NCBI RefSeq assembly: GCF_900100495.1
Contig: NZ_FNCT01000005.1
Coordinates: forward strand, 94,713 to 158,712
Origin: Pseudomonas benzenivorans
Lineage (GTDB): Bacteria; Pseudomonadota; Gammaproteobacteria; Pseudomonadales; Pseudomonadaceae
Length of the DNA stretch: 64,000 nucleotides
Direction of reading: 5' to 3'
Shown here: positions 1 through 9,369 of the stretch, piece by piece
Numbering within the stretch: the stretch's first letter is position 1
How the letters are laid out: every line of letters starts with the position of its first letter
The notes under the pieces: generated by a model
What the model was told of the DNA's origin: nothing
What the model saw: only the letters and a program-made list of their open reading frames with translations
Databases searched by the model: none
Position numbers and translations under genes: made by a program

Positions 1-605
1 TGGAAGGCGTGGCGCGTTACACCAAGTTGCACGGTTCGGTGGACTGGGTGCAAACGGGCAAGGACATTCGCCGCATCGGTCTGCCGTTCGGAGCAGAGAG
101 CGTCGAACCCTATCTGAAGGCGCCTGGCTTGGGCGCGGTCACAGCCCACCAACTGATGATCTACCCCAACGCCGCCAAGGACAGGGAAACCGCCGACTAC
201 CCCTACGTGGAACTGTTCCGCGACCTCGCTGCTGCCGTGTGCCGGCCGAATAGCACGCTGGTGACTTACGGCTACAGCTTTGGCGACGAGCACATCAACC
301 GCGTCATCCGCGACATGCTCACCATCCCCTCGACGCATCTAGTGGTGATTTCCTATGACGACCCACTCGATCGCATCATGCAGATCTACCGGGATCTGGG
401 CCGGCCTTCCCAGATCAGCCTGCTGATTGGCCCTGCGTTGGCAGACTTGACCACGCTGACCGAGCACTACCTGCCCAAGCCCGCCATCGACAAGACCACC
501 TTCCGCATGAGCGAGCTGCTCAAGCAACGCATGGGGGCCGAGCAGCCTCAAGCCAAGCGTCCGTTGGCTGAAGCCGATGCCTTCGACGGGAGCGGCCTGG
601 TATGA
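1..605 (+). CDS. SIR2-family protein, C-terminal part (5' end outside window)
   Basis: The reading frame is open from the left edge to the TGA at 603-605, so the gene starts upstream of the window. The visible ~200 residues carry features of the C-terminal half of prokaryotic SIR2-like domains: LHGSVDW near the start, then VTYGYSFGDEHINR, then a short helical tail. In such proteins the SIR2 fold typically consumes NAD+ once phage infection is sensed. The catalytic N-terminal residues are not visible, so activity cannot be judged. The stop overlaps the start of the next gene (ATGA at 602-605), a HerA-type ATPase. SIR2 plus HerA is a known two-gene abortive anti-phage pair. Family call is firm; the NADase role is inferred from the family and the neighbour. 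Confidence 0.8.
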   Translation, partial: EGVARYTKLHGSVDWVQTGKDIRRIGLPFGAESVEPYLKAPGLGAVTAHQLMIYPNAAKDRETADYPYVELFRDLAAAVCRPNSTLVTYGYSFGDEHINRVIRDMLTIPSTHLVVISYDDPLDRIMQIYRDLGRPSQISLLIGPALADLTTLTEHYLPKPAIDKTTFRMSELLKQRMGAEQPQAKRPLAEADAFDGSGLV

Positions 606-2713
606 GCTTGTCGCCCCTCGCCTATGCTGACTCACTGCGCATTGGCACCATTGACTTCGTCTCGCCCGACGAGATCAAGGTGCTGCTCGACATCGAGGCA
701 CCCGATGGCGTGGCGCTCAATACCGGCACGCCGCGTCCCTTCCCACGTATCAACGGCTATGTGCTGATTCCCAGCGACGATGGGCATTTGGTTGCCCAGG
801 TCGAGTGGATCACCATTGAGCGTTCGCAATACCCCAAGCGCAAGGGCATGCAGGACTTCGGTCTGGTGGATTTGCCCTATCCCCTGCGCAAGATGAGCCT
901 CAACCCGCTGGGGGTGCTGGCTTACGAGAGCAAAGACGCAAACGGCAATGACGTTTATCGCTTCCGGCGCGGCGTCGAGAGCTATCCCACCGTGGGCGAT
1001 GCCGTGCTGCTGCCCACGCATAATCAGCTGCAGGCAATCGTCAAATCCGGCGATAACCGCCATGTGCTGATCGGCACCAGCCCACTAGCCGCCAATGCCA
1101 AGGTCAGAATCGACCCGGACCGCCTGTTCGGCCGCCATTTGGCGGTGCTGGGCAACACCGGCAGCGGCAAGTCCTGCTCGGTCGCGGGGTTAGTCCGCTG
1201 GTCTTTGGAAGCAGCAGAAAAACAACGAGGTGCGAAACCTAACGCGCGGTTTATCGTTCTCGACCCGAATGGCGAGTATGCAAAAGCTTTTGAGGGATTG
1301 GGCGATGTGCGTGTTTATGCCGTCGAACCCAGTGTAGGCGTAGAGCAACTGCAAGTACCTCTGTGGTTCTGGAATAGCGCCGAGTGGAGCGCGTTCACTC
1401 AGGCGAGCGAGCGTGCGCAACGCCCCCTGCTGCGCAGAGCACTCCGGGAGATGCGCAGCAGCCCCGATGTGGTCGAAGACACCATATTTACCCTGCGGCG
1501 AAAAGTTAGCTCCATTCTCATCACCTTGAAGGCTCAAGTCCGTAATGGTGAAACATATGAAGGTTGGAAGTTTGGTCCCAAGCTTCCGGCCTTCCTTGAG
1601 GACCTTGAAGCATTTTCCCAAGAGTTCTCTGAGCACCGTGAGAGCCTAGAATTTCTTGCCGCTCAAGTTCAGTCTCTACTGAGTCGGCCGAAACAAACCT
1701 ACCCCAAACAGAATGGCCAGACTGGATACAACGATTTTCCCGCAACTGCGGTTGAAGGAGTTATTTCCCATTTTCAGGGATTCCTTTCATCCATTGGCGG
1801 GGCCGTTTATCAAGAAGGGCCAAACGAGGATGCGCCATTGAAGTTTGATGGGGCTCAGTTCGCTGATCATCTGGAGGCATTGGCGAGCCAGGAAACAAAC
1901 GCACAGTTTTTCGACTTTCTCATCATGCGTATCCGAACGATGCTATCGGATATTAGGGTGAAGCGAATTGTTACGGGCACTACCGAAACGTCCTTGGCTG
2001 ACTGGCTTGAAAATCACATCGGTGACAACCAGGCGTCGAACGGCTCGGTCACCGTCATCGATCTCTCGCTGGTGCCCGCCGAGGTGGTGCACATCATCAC
2101 CGCCGTGATTGCCCGCATGACGCTGGAAGCGCTACAGCGCTACCGCAGGCTGAACCACGGCAAGACCTTGCCCACCGTGCTGGTGATGGAAGAAGCGCAC
2201 ACCTTCATCAAGCGCTACAAGGACGACGCGGAAAACCAGAACTCGGCTGCCATCTGCTGCCAAGTATTCGAGAAGATCGCCCGTGAAGGTCGCAAGTTTG
2301 GACTAGGGCTCGTGCTGTCCTCGCAGCGGCCAAGCGAGCTGTCGCCCACCGTACTGTCCCAGTGCAACAGCTACCTGCTGCACCGCATCAGCAACGACCG
2401 AGACCAGGAGCTGGTGCATAAGCTGGTGCCCGACAACCTGCGCGGCCTGTTGCGCGACTTGCCCTCACTACCCTCGCGCCACGCGATCCTGCTCGGCTGG
2501 GCGTCGGAACTGCCGGTACTGGTGCAGATGAACGCACTGCCTGAGCAGCACCGTCCGAAATCGGACGATCCGGATTTCTGGGCGGTGTGGTCAGGCAAAG
2601 ACAGCAAAGGCCAGATGGTCGAGCGCACTGTGGATTGGAAAACGATTGCGGACGACTGGCAGCAGATCAGTACGCCAGTCGAGGAACAAGATTTGGAGAA
2701 CAAAAATGAGTAA
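602..2713 (+). CDS. HerA/DUF87-type ATPase, partner of SIR2
   Basis: 703-aa protein. The N-terminal ~150 residues look like the HerA beta-barrel. A Walker A motif GNTGSGKS lies near residues 184-191 and a Walker B (VLVMEEAHTF) near 525-535, followed by sensor-like ILSSQRPSEL. This is the order found in HerA/FtsK-family hexameric DNA translocases. It overlaps the SIR2 gene by 4 nt, so the two are translationally coupled. In characterised SIR2-HerA systems the two proteins form one large complex that depletes NAD+ and/or cuts DNA. The stretch around 1480-2000 is clearly AT-richer than the rest of the gene. The 3' end overlaps the next gene by 8 nt (ATGAGTAA). Confident as a HerA ATPase in a SIR2-HerA pair. 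Confidence 0.88.
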   Translation: MSLSPLAYADSLRIGTIDFVSPDEIKVLLDIEAPDGVALNTGTPRPFPRINGYVLIPSDDGHLVAQVEWITIERSQYPKRKGMQDFGLVDLPYPLRKMSLNPLGVLAYESKDANGNDVYRFRRGVESYPTVGDAVLLPTHNQLQAIVKSGDNRHVLIGTSPLAANAKVRIDPDRLFGRHLAVLGNTGSGKSCSVAGLVRWSLEAAEKQRGAKPNARFIVLDPNGEYAKAFEGLGDVRVYAVEPSVGVEQLQVPLWFWNSAEWSAFTQASERAQRPLLRRALREMRSSPDVVEDTIFTLRRKVSSILITLKAQVRNGETYEGWKFGPKLPAFLEDLEAFSQEFSEHRESLEFLAAQVQSLLSRPKQTYPKQNGQTGYNDFPATAVEGVISHFQGFLSSIGGAVYQEGPNEDAPLKFDGAQFADHLEALASQETNAQFFDFLIMRIRTMLSDIRVKRIVTGTTETSLADWLENHIGDNQASNGSVTVIDLSLVPAEVVHIITAVIARMTLEALQRYRRLNHGKTLPTVLVMEEAHTFIKRYKDDAENQNSAAICCQVFEKIAREGRKFGLGLVLSSQRPSELSPTVLSQCNSYLLHRISNDRDQELVHKLVPDNLRGLLRDLPSLPSRHAILLGWASELPVLVQMNALPEQHRPKSDDPDFWAVWSGKDSKGQMVERTVDWKTIADDWQQISTPVEEQDLENKNE

Positions 2714-4490
2714 CTGCCAAGCCCACAATGCCGAGCAGAGTATGAAGAAGTATTTCTTTCGAGCTTCATCCCTAGATTTTAGGGTGATCCCGGGAAGCCC
2801 AATTGCATACTGGATAAACGATCAGCTTCGCAATATATTTAATGGAGCATCGTTGTCGGAGCACTTCCAAACTCGCCTTGGCTTATCAACCGCAAACAAT
2901 GATCGTTTCTTGAGAAATTGGCATGAAGTGAATTTTGCGGCAATTTTGTTTGACTGCCCAAGCAGAAATAGGGCGATCGAGAGTGATATCACGTGGTTCC
3001 CCTATGAAAAGGGTGGCTCTTTTAGAAAATGGTTTGGAAACCATGACTTCCTTGTCAACTGGAGAAACGACGGCGAAGAAGTAAGAAACTTCGGCGCCGA
3101 CGAGGGAAAAATTAGATCTCACAATTACAACTTGGATTTTATCTTCAAAGAGGGGATCACCTGGTCTGATGTAACATCAGGAACCAATGCATTTAGACTT
3201 ATGCCAGAAGGCTTCTTGTTTGATGGCCGGGGGTCGTCTGGATTTGTCCGGGAACGTCAGTTCACCAATATGGTTTTAGGTTTATTGAATTCGACCGTAT
3301 CGACTTACGCGATATCGGTAATAAATCCTACCATTGCTGTAAACGTTGGAGAGATTGCGAAACTTCCGTTTCCGAACTTGGATGAAGATGCAAGCGCGCA
3401 CGTTGATAAGACTGTACGCATGATTACGAAGGTGCATCGAGCAGATTGGGACAGTTATGAAACTTCCTGGGACTTCACTAGCCTCCCGCTGCTGCATTCC
3501 GACTACTGCCTCCCCAAGCTGAAGGATAGCTACCAGAAGCTCCGCGCCCACTGGCGGGAGATGACGCTGGAGATGCAGCGGCTGGAGGAAGAGAACAACC
3601 GCATATTCATAGAAGCCTACGGTCTGCAGGATGAACTGACACCCGAGGTGCCGCTCAACGAGATCACCCTGACCTGCAACCCGCATTACCGTTACGGCAA
3701 CGACAAGAGCGAGGACGAGCTGGAGGCGCTGCTGCTGGCCGAGACCATGCGCGAACTGGTCTCCTATGCCGTGGGCTGCGTGTTCGGCCGCTACAGTCTC
3801 GACAAGCCGGGGCTGATCCTGGCCAACCAGGGCGAGACACTGGCCGACTACCTTGCACAGGTGCCGCAACCGAGCTTCCCGGCCGATGACGACAACGTCA
3901 TCCCCATGCTCGATGGCGACTGGTTCACCGACGACATCGCCGAGCGATTCCGCAGGTTCCTGCGCGTGGCCTTTGGCGAGGAACACTACGAGGAAAACCT
4001 CCGGTTCGTCGAGCAGGCGCTGAACATCAAGGGCAAGCGCAACTACAGCATCCGCGACTACTTCCTTGGCGAGTTCTACACCGATCATGTGAAGCGCTAC
4101 AAAAAGCGGCCCATCTACTGGTTGTTCTCCAGTCCCAAGGGCAGCTTCAACGCGCTGATCTATATGCACCGCTACCGCCCGGATACGGTGAGCGTGGTGC
4201 TTAACGACTACCTGCGCGAGTTCCGCACCAAGCTCACCTCCCACAAGAACCATCTGGAGGCGGTCAGCATCAGCGCCAGCAGCAGCCAGGGCGAGAAGAC
4301 CAAGGCCCTGAAGGAGATCGAGAAGATCACCAAGATGATCGCCGAAATGGAGGACTACGAGCGCGAAGTGCTTTACCCGCTGGCCACCGAACAGGTGGAG
4401 ATCGACCTCGACGACGGCGTCAAGCTCAACTACCCCAAACTCGGCGCGGCCTTGAAGAAGATCGTCGGCCTGGATGCGAAAGAGGATTAA
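2706..4490 (+). CDS. pglX: PglX (BREX-1 adenine methyltransferase), C-terminal half only
   Basis: 594 aa from the ATG at 2706, which overlaps the HerA stop; an in-frame extension to 2646 is possible but lies inside herA. From about residue 13 it matches the middle and C-terminal part of BREX-1 PglX: IPGSPIAYW, then LGLSTANNDRFLRNWHEV, WFPYEKGGSFRKW, and the helical tail ending before PglZ. Full PglX proteins are about 1200 aa and begin with an N6-adenine methyltransferase domain with an NPPY motif. No such domain or motif is present here. What remains is the target-recognition and C-terminal part, with no visible catalytic centre. The first ~760 nt are AT-rich and the remainder GC-rich, typical of a variable recognition segment. 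This is either a decayed gene or a separately expressed recognition subunit. The missing half may lie upstream of the window. Confidence 0.85.
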   Translation: MSNCQAHNAEQSMKKYFFRASSLDFRVIPGSPIAYWINDQLRNIFNGASLSEHFQTRLGLSTANNDRFLRNWHEVNFAAILFDCPSRNRAIESDITWFPYEKGGSFRKWFGNHDFLVNWRNDGEEVRNFGADEGKIRSHNYNLDFIFKEGITWSDVTSGTNAFRLMPEGFLFDGRGSSGFVRERQFTNMVLGLLNSTVSTYAISVINPTIAVNVGEIAKLPFPNLDEDASAHVDKTVRMITKVHRADWDSYETSWDFTSLPLLHSDYCLPKLKDSYQKLRAHWREMTLEMQRLEEENNRIFIEAYGLQDELTPEVPLNEITLTCNPHYRYGNDKSEDELEALLLAETMRELVSYAVGCVFGRYSLDKPGLILANQGETLADYLAQVPQPSFPADDDNVIPMLDGDWFTDDIAERFRRFLRVAFGEEHYEENLRFVEQALNIKGKRNYSIRDYFLGEFYTDHVKRYKKRPIYWLFSSPKGSFNALIYMHRYRPDTVSVVLNDYLREFRTKLTSHKNHLEAVSISASSSQGEKTKALKEIEKITKMIAEMEDYEREVLYPLATEQVEIDLDDGVKLNYPKLGAALKKIVGLDAKED

Positions 4491-4502
4491 GGAGCGCCAT
4501 TG

Positions 4503-7001
4503 ATGGAAAACCGCATTGCCCAGGCCCTGACCAAACTCTTCGACCGGCACCGGATCGTCTTCTGGTACGACGCCAAGCAGGAGTTGCGCGACGACTTCGA
4601 TGCGCTTCAGCTTCCCGGCGTCGAGAAGCTGGAGCTGATCAACAACGAGTACGGCATCAAGTACAGGCTGCTGCGCGAGCAACCGGAACAGAAATTCCTG
4701 CTCTACCGCGAAGGCCCTCAGCCCGCCGATCTGGATAACTGGCTGCTGGACGTCCAGCTGGCCCATGGCGAGTTCCGCACCGATCAGGTGGCCATCTGGC
4801 TGTCCGAGCTGGAGCTTGGCCTGGAGTTCACGGATGTGGTGCAGGCCCATGCGGAGTTCTTCCAGGCGATCAAGCGCAAGGACGCCCTCAAGAAGCTGCT
4901 GAAAGCCGACGACACAGCCGGACAGATTCGCCTGAAGATGCTGGCGGTATGCACCGGCAGCGAGCCGCGCATGGATGCGGTGGTGGAAAACCTGCTGCAA
5001 GAGCTGGCCGATGGCCGGGACGAGAAGATCAAATTGATCGGCCGGTGCAGCCTGGACGGTTTCCTCTGGGAACAGATGACCCGCTGCTATGGCTACAAGT
5101 CCGACGCGCCGGGCATCCGCGACTTCGCCATCGAGCTGTTCAAGTCATGCTACGCCATGGGCACCGCTGGCCAGGTGAAACTGACCGGCGACGCCCTGGT
5201 GTTTCTCAAGCGCTGGAAGGACAGCCGTCAGTTCGAAGGCGGTTTCGAGACCCTCTCGGGAGAATGCGCCGAGGTGCTCGGGATTGAGCAGGATCTGGCC
5301 AAGCGGGATTTCCGCGAGTTGATCGAGTTGGATTATTTCCGCCTGATTGACCAGAAGATCATCAGCGACCTCGTGCGGGCGGTGGCAGCCCGCACGGCCT
5401 CAAGCGGTGACGTGGCGATCTGGGTTCGACAGCGGCGACAAGGCCACTGGTACCGCGAATACCGGCATCTGTACGAGGCAGTCGATTACGCCGCCCAGTT
5501 TACCCACGCCCTGGGCGAGGCCAAACTCGCCATGGACAGCCTAGCCGAAGGCGTGCAGCGCTACAGCCGCTTCTGGTATCAGCTCGATCAGCTCTACCGC
5601 AAGTTCACCTACCACGTGCGCATGTCAGGACAGGCGTCGCTGATGGGCAGCCTGACCGAGCAGATTGAAAACCTCTATACCAACAACTACCTGCTGAAGC
5701 TGGGCGACCGCTTCCAGACCTTCGTGGATGCGGCATCGAAGTGGGAAGCCTTCCCGGTGCGTAAGCAGAAGGAGTTTTTCGAGTACTGGGTACGGCCGTT
5801 CCTGCGCAAGGACAACAAGGTCTGCGTGATCATCTCCGATGCCATGCGCTACGAAATCGGCGATGAGCTGCTGAGCCTGATCCGGCAGGAGGACCGTTAC
5901 AGCGCCGAACTGGAACCGGCGCTATCGATGTTGCCCAGCTACACCCAGCTCGGCATGGCGGCGCTTCTGCCCAACAAGACACTGGCGATTGTCGACAACG
6001 AAACCGGCACCGTGCTGGTGGATGGGCAAAGCTCCCAGGGTACGGTTAATCGCACCAAGATCCTGCAGGCTGCACTGAATGGCCGTGGTGAAGCCATTAC
6101 CGCCGAAGACTTTATGCAGCTGGATCGGGATGGCAGCCGCGAACTGCTGAAAAGCAACGATGTGCTCTACATCTACCACAATCGCATAGACCATACTGGC
6201 GACAAGATGCATTCGGAGGGGCAAGCGTTTGAAGCGGCTGAGCAAACGCTAGGCGATATCGTCAGGCTGGTGAAGAAACTGACCGCGGCGAATGCCAACA
6301 ATATTCTGGTCACCGCCGATCATGGTTTCATCTACCAACATCGACCGCTGGACGAGAGCGACTTTGCCAGTGTCGAGGCTAAGGGTGAGGTGATTCTGTA
6401 CCGTGACAGGCGTTTCGTGCTCGGCAAGGGGCTTGCTGAGTCAGCCAGCCTGCACAGCTTCTCGTCTGAACAGCTGGGTCTTTCCGGGGAGGTCGAAGTC
6501 CAGATTCCCAAGTCGATCAACCGCCTGCGTCTGAAGGGCTCCGGGAGCCGTTTTGTACATGGCGGCGCATCGCTGCAGGAAGTGGTGATCCCGGTGCTCA
6601 AGATCAACAAGAAGCGCCAGAGCGATGTCACCGCCGTTGAAGTGGACATCCTGCGTGGAGCCAGCTCGGTGATTACCTCCGGGCAACTGGCGGTGACCAT
6701 GTACCAGGCCGGGCCGGTGACGGACAAGATCCAGCCGCGTGTGCTGCGGGCTGGCATCTACACCGAGGCAGGCGACCTGATCTCCGACAGCCATGATCTG
6801 ACCTTCGACCTGAGCTCGGACAACCCCCGGGAGCGGGAGCTACAGGTGCGCTTCGTGCTGACCCGCAAGGCCGATGAGGCCAACGGCCAGGAGGTCATTC
6901 TACGGCTGGAGGAAAAACACGCCGGGACTTCACATTACAAGGAATACAAGTCGCTCCGGTACTTGATGCGGCGCTCATTTACCAGCGACTTCGACTTTTA
7001 A
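4503..7001 (+). CDS. pglZ: PglZ, BREX-1 alkaline-phosphatase-fold protein
   Basis: 832 aa from ATG 4503 with GGAG eight bases upstream, 12 nt after the pglX stop. The N-terminus (IAQALTKLFDRHRIVFWYD) is the characteristic PglZ opening. Around residues 440-460 VCVIISDAMRYEIGDEL carries the phosphatase-superfamily metal-binding Asp, and ILVTADHGFIYQH near residue 600 carries the second metal site (DHG). Length and order match BREX type 1 PglZ, an essential component whose biochemical role in phage exclusion is not fully settled. It lies between pglX and brxL as in a standard brxABC-pglX-pglZ-brxL operon. No frameshift or lost motif is seen, so this part of the system looks intact. Confidence 0.93.
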   Translation: MENRIAQALTKLFDRHRIVFWYDAKQELRDDFDALQLPGVEKLELINNEYGIKYRLLREQPEQKFLLYREGPQPADLDNWLLDVQLAHGEFRTDQVAIWLSELELGLEFTDVVQAHAEFFQAIKRKDALKKLLKADDTAGQIRLKMLAVCTGSEPRMDAVVENLLQELADGRDEKIKLIGRCSLDGFLWEQMTRCYGYKSDAPGIRDFAIELFKSCYAMGTAGQVKLTGDALVFLKRWKDSRQFEGGFETLSGECAEVLGIEQDLAKRDFRELIELDYFRLIDQKIISDLVRAVAARTASSGDVAIWVRQRRQGHWYREYRHLYEAVDYAAQFTHALGEAKLAMDSLAEGVQRYSRFWYQLDQLYRKFTYHVRMSGQASLMGSLTEQIENLYTNNYLLKLGDRFQTFVDAASKWEAFPVRKQKEFFEYWVRPFLRKDNKVCVIISDAMRYEIGDELLSLIRQEDRYSAELEPALSMLPSYTQLGMAALLPNKTLAIVDNETGTVLVDGQSSQGTVNRTKILQAALNGRGEAITAEDFMQLDRDGSRELLKSNDVLYIYHNRIDHTGDKMHSEGQAFEAAEQTLGDIVRLVKKLTAANANNILVTADHGFIYQHRPLDESDFASVEAKGEVILYRDRRFVLGKGLAESASLHSFSSEQLGLSGEVEVQIPKSINRLRLKGSGSRFVHGGASLQEVVIPVLKINKKRQSDVTAVEVDILRGASSVITSGQLAVTMYQAGPVTDKIQPRVLRAGIYTEAGDLISDSHDLTFDLSSDNPRERELQVRFVLTRKADEANGQEVILRLEEKHAGTSHYKEYKSLRYLMRRSFTSDFDF

Positions 7002-7015
7002 AGGACGGGTGACCG

Positions 7016-9085
7016 ATGAACGAACTTGACCAGAAAATCAACACACACTTCCCGGGACTCGTTGTCCGCAAGGATCTCGTCAAGACGGTCAAGGGCAACG
7101 CCATCGTTCCCTCCTACGTGCTGGAGTACCTGCTGGGACAGTACTGCGCCACCAGCGATGAGCCGACCATCCAGACCGGTATCGAGACGGTCAAAGAGGT
7201 TCTTGCTAAGCATTATGTTCACCGGAATGAAGCCGGGTTAGTCCGCTCGAACATCAAGGAAAAGGGGCGCTACAAGGTCATCGACAAAATCAGTGTCGAT
7301 CTGAACGACAAGAAGGATGTCTATGAGGCGCAGTTCTCCAACCTGGGTATCAAAGAGGTCCTTGTTGATTCCGGAACGGTGAAAAAGCACCCCAAGCTCT
7401 TGGTCGGCGGAGTGTGGTGCATTGCTGATCTGGAATATGAGTTTACCGAAGACAAGGCCGTCAGCCCCTGGGTCTTGTCCACTCTCAAGCCGATCCAGCT
7501 CTCCCATTTCGATTTCGACGGCTATGTCGAGGCCCGCAAGCAATTCACCACCGACGAGTGGATCGACCTGCTGGTGCAAAGTATCGGCTTCAACCCGGAT
7601 ATGTTCGGCAAGCGCAGCAAGCTGACCCAACTGGTCCGCCTGATCCCGTTTTGCGAACGCAACTACAACCTGATCGAACTTGGCCCCAAGGGGACCGGGA
7701 AATCTCACATCTACTCGGAGTTCTCGCCGCACGGCATTCTGATCTCCGGCGGCGAGGTTACGGTTCCCAAGCTTTTCGTGAACAACTCTTCCGGAAAGAT
7801 CGGACTGGTCGGCTACTGGGATTGTGTCGCCTTCGACGAGTTTGCCGGAAAGCAAAAGCGCGTGGACAAGGCCCTGGTCGACGTCATGAAGAACTACATG
7901 GCCAACAAGTCCTTCTCGCGGGGCGTCGAGACGCTGGGCGCAGAGGCCTCCATGGTGTTCGTGGGCAACACCCAGCACACCGTGCCCTACATGCTCAAGC
8001 ACTCGGACCTGTTTTGCGAGTTGCCCGACAAGTTCTACGACTCCGCGTTTCTGGACCGCATCCATTTCTATATCCCGGGCTGGGAGGTCGACATCATCCG
8101 GGGCGAGATGTTCTCCAGCGGCTACGGTTTCGTGGTGGACTACCTGGCAGAGATTCTTCGCTCGCTCCGCAATCACGATTACTCGGACCGCTACAAGGAG
8201 CACTTCTCCCTCTCCTCCGATATCTCGACGCGTGACCGAGATGGCATCAACAAGACATTCTCTGGCTTGATGAAGATCCTGTTTCCGCATGGGGGGGCGA
8301 CCAACGAAGAAGTCGAGGAGCTGCTGCGGTTCGCAATTGAGGGCCGCAAGCGCGTTAAAGACCAACTGATGCGAATCGATTCCACCTACGGGAACGTCCG
8401 CTTTACCTATCTGGGCACTGATGGCCAGGCCAAGCCTGTCACCACGCTCGAAGAGGAGGAGTACCCCAGCTACTACCACAAGACCATCGCCGAGGGTGAA
8501 GACGGGAATATCTTAGAAGCTGCGCAACCGAGCTTACCGCCAGTTCCAACCGAACCACTGGCACCGGCCGAGCCTGTCCTCAAGGAAATGCACCTTACAT
8601 TCCAGGAGAACCAGAAAGGCCTCTCCTTCGATACGCTGCTCGGTCCTTATCTCAAGGACGCGACTGCAATCACAGTCACCGATCCGTACATCCGCCTGTT
8701 CTACCAGATGCGCAACTTCATGGAATTTTTGGAGACCGTGGTCAAGCACAAGGCTCCGGATGAGGAAGTGTCCGTGCATCTGGTGACGACGGAAGACGAG
8801 TTCAAAGGCGAACAGCAGAAAGAAAACTTCGAGAAGATGAAGGAGTCCGCCAGCTCGGTGGGCGTGAACTTCACCTGGGAGTTAGACAGCACCGGAACTA
8901 TCCATGCCCGCCACATTGTGACCGACCACGGCTGGAAAATCTCCCTAGATCGAGGCCTCGATATTTTCCAGCGATACGAGTTGAACGATGCCTTTACCTT
9001 TGCAAATCGGTTGCAGCAATACCGGCCATGCAAGGCGTTCGAGGTGACGTTCATTAAACAAAAGCCGAATCGAGCTGAGGGGTAA
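7016..9085 (+). CDS. brxL: BrxL, Lon-like AAA+ protein of BREX-1
   Basis: 689 aa, 14 nt after pglZ. It starts MNELDQKINTHFPGLVVRKDL, the usual BrxL N-terminus, and has a Walker A GPKGTGKSH near residues 223-231, followed by VAFDEFAGK as the Walker B region and a C-terminal Lon-protease-like domain after about residue 520. BrxL is the last gene of BREX type 1 and is a DNA-binding AAA+ ring required for phage exclusion in several systems. The gene is full length and all nucleotide-binding motifs are visible. Two runs of Pro-rich linker (residues ~495-520) separate the AAA+ and C-terminal parts. Confidence 0.94.
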   Translation: MNELDQKINTHFPGLVVRKDLVKTVKGNAIVPSYVLEYLLGQYCATSDEPTIQTGIETVKEVLAKHYVHRNEAGLVRSNIKEKGRYKVIDKISVDLNDKKDVYEAQFSNLGIKEVLVDSGTVKKHPKLLVGGVWCIADLEYEFTEDKAVSPWVLSTLKPIQLSHFDFDGYVEARKQFTTDEWIDLLVQSIGFNPDMFGKRSKLTQLVRLIPFCERNYNLIELGPKGTGKSHIYSEFSPHGILISGGEVTVPKLFVNNSSGKIGLVGYWDCVAFDEFAGKQKRVDKALVDVMKNYMANKSFSRGVETLGAEASMVFVGNTQHTVPYMLKHSDLFCELPDKFYDSAFLDRIHFYIPGWEVDIIRGEMFSSGYGFVVDYLAEILRSLRNHDYSDRYKEHFSLSSDISTRDRDGINKTFSGLMKILFPHGGATNEEVEELLRFAIEGRKRVKDQLMRIDSTYGNVRFTYLGTDGQAKPVTTLEEEEYPSYYHKTIAEGEDGNILEAAQPSLPPVPTEPLAPAEPVLKEMHLTFQENQKGLSFDTLLGPYLKDATAITVTDPYIRLFYQMRNFMEFLETVVKHKAPDEEVSVHLVTTEDEFKGEQQKENFEKMKESASSVGVNFTWELDSTGTIHARHIVTDHGWKISLDRGLDIFQRYELNDAFTFANRLQQYRPCKAFEVTFIKQKPNRAEG

Positions 9086-9089
9086 TAAC

Positions 9090-9215
9090 ATGAGCGGGAT
9101 ATCGGCATCACTGACGAAATGGTTTTCAGAGCGCCCCCAGTGGCTCCAGATTGCGGCTACTCGCCTACTTCAGCTTTGGAAACCCTCGCAGGCCTGCAGC
9201 AGGACGGCAAGCTGA
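9090..9215 (+). pseudogene. 5' stump of a gene following brxL (AAA-ATPase-like N-terminus)
   Basis: Four bases after the brxL stop, an ATG opens a 41-codon frame beginning MSGISASLTKWFSERPQW then LQIAATRLLQ. This style of N-terminus (short helix, W..RP.WLQ.AA..LL) resembles the first residues of AAA-family ATPases found in defence loci. The frame ends at TGA 9213-9215 in low-complexity sequence, and nothing homologous follows. I read it as the remains of a larger gene deleted when the next gene was joined. It could instead be a genuine 41-aa peptide. The rest of the gap to 9369 shows no coding potential I trust. Confidence 0.45.
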
Positions 9216-9369
9216 TAGGCGTTCATTTCACACGTACCCGCCTTGAAGGAGCGGATCAGCACGCAGATCCAGGTGACGTCTCAAACCGGTGGCGGAAGCC
9301 AGATATCCGGCCCTGGATGCGGCAGGTTGAGCGCTACAGAACGGGCCGTAGAAACAGGTTGACTTGAGA

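Noticed and set aside
3282..5000. 572-codon minus-strand frame opposite pglX/pglZ
   Set aside because: Lies opposite two well-supported genes, is Leu/Gly/His-rich without any family motif, and is a mirror of GC-rich codon use.
9119..9367. 82-codon plus-strand frame between brxL and the unknown gene
   Set aside because: No RBS, starts within the stump frame in another register, no recognisable sequence.
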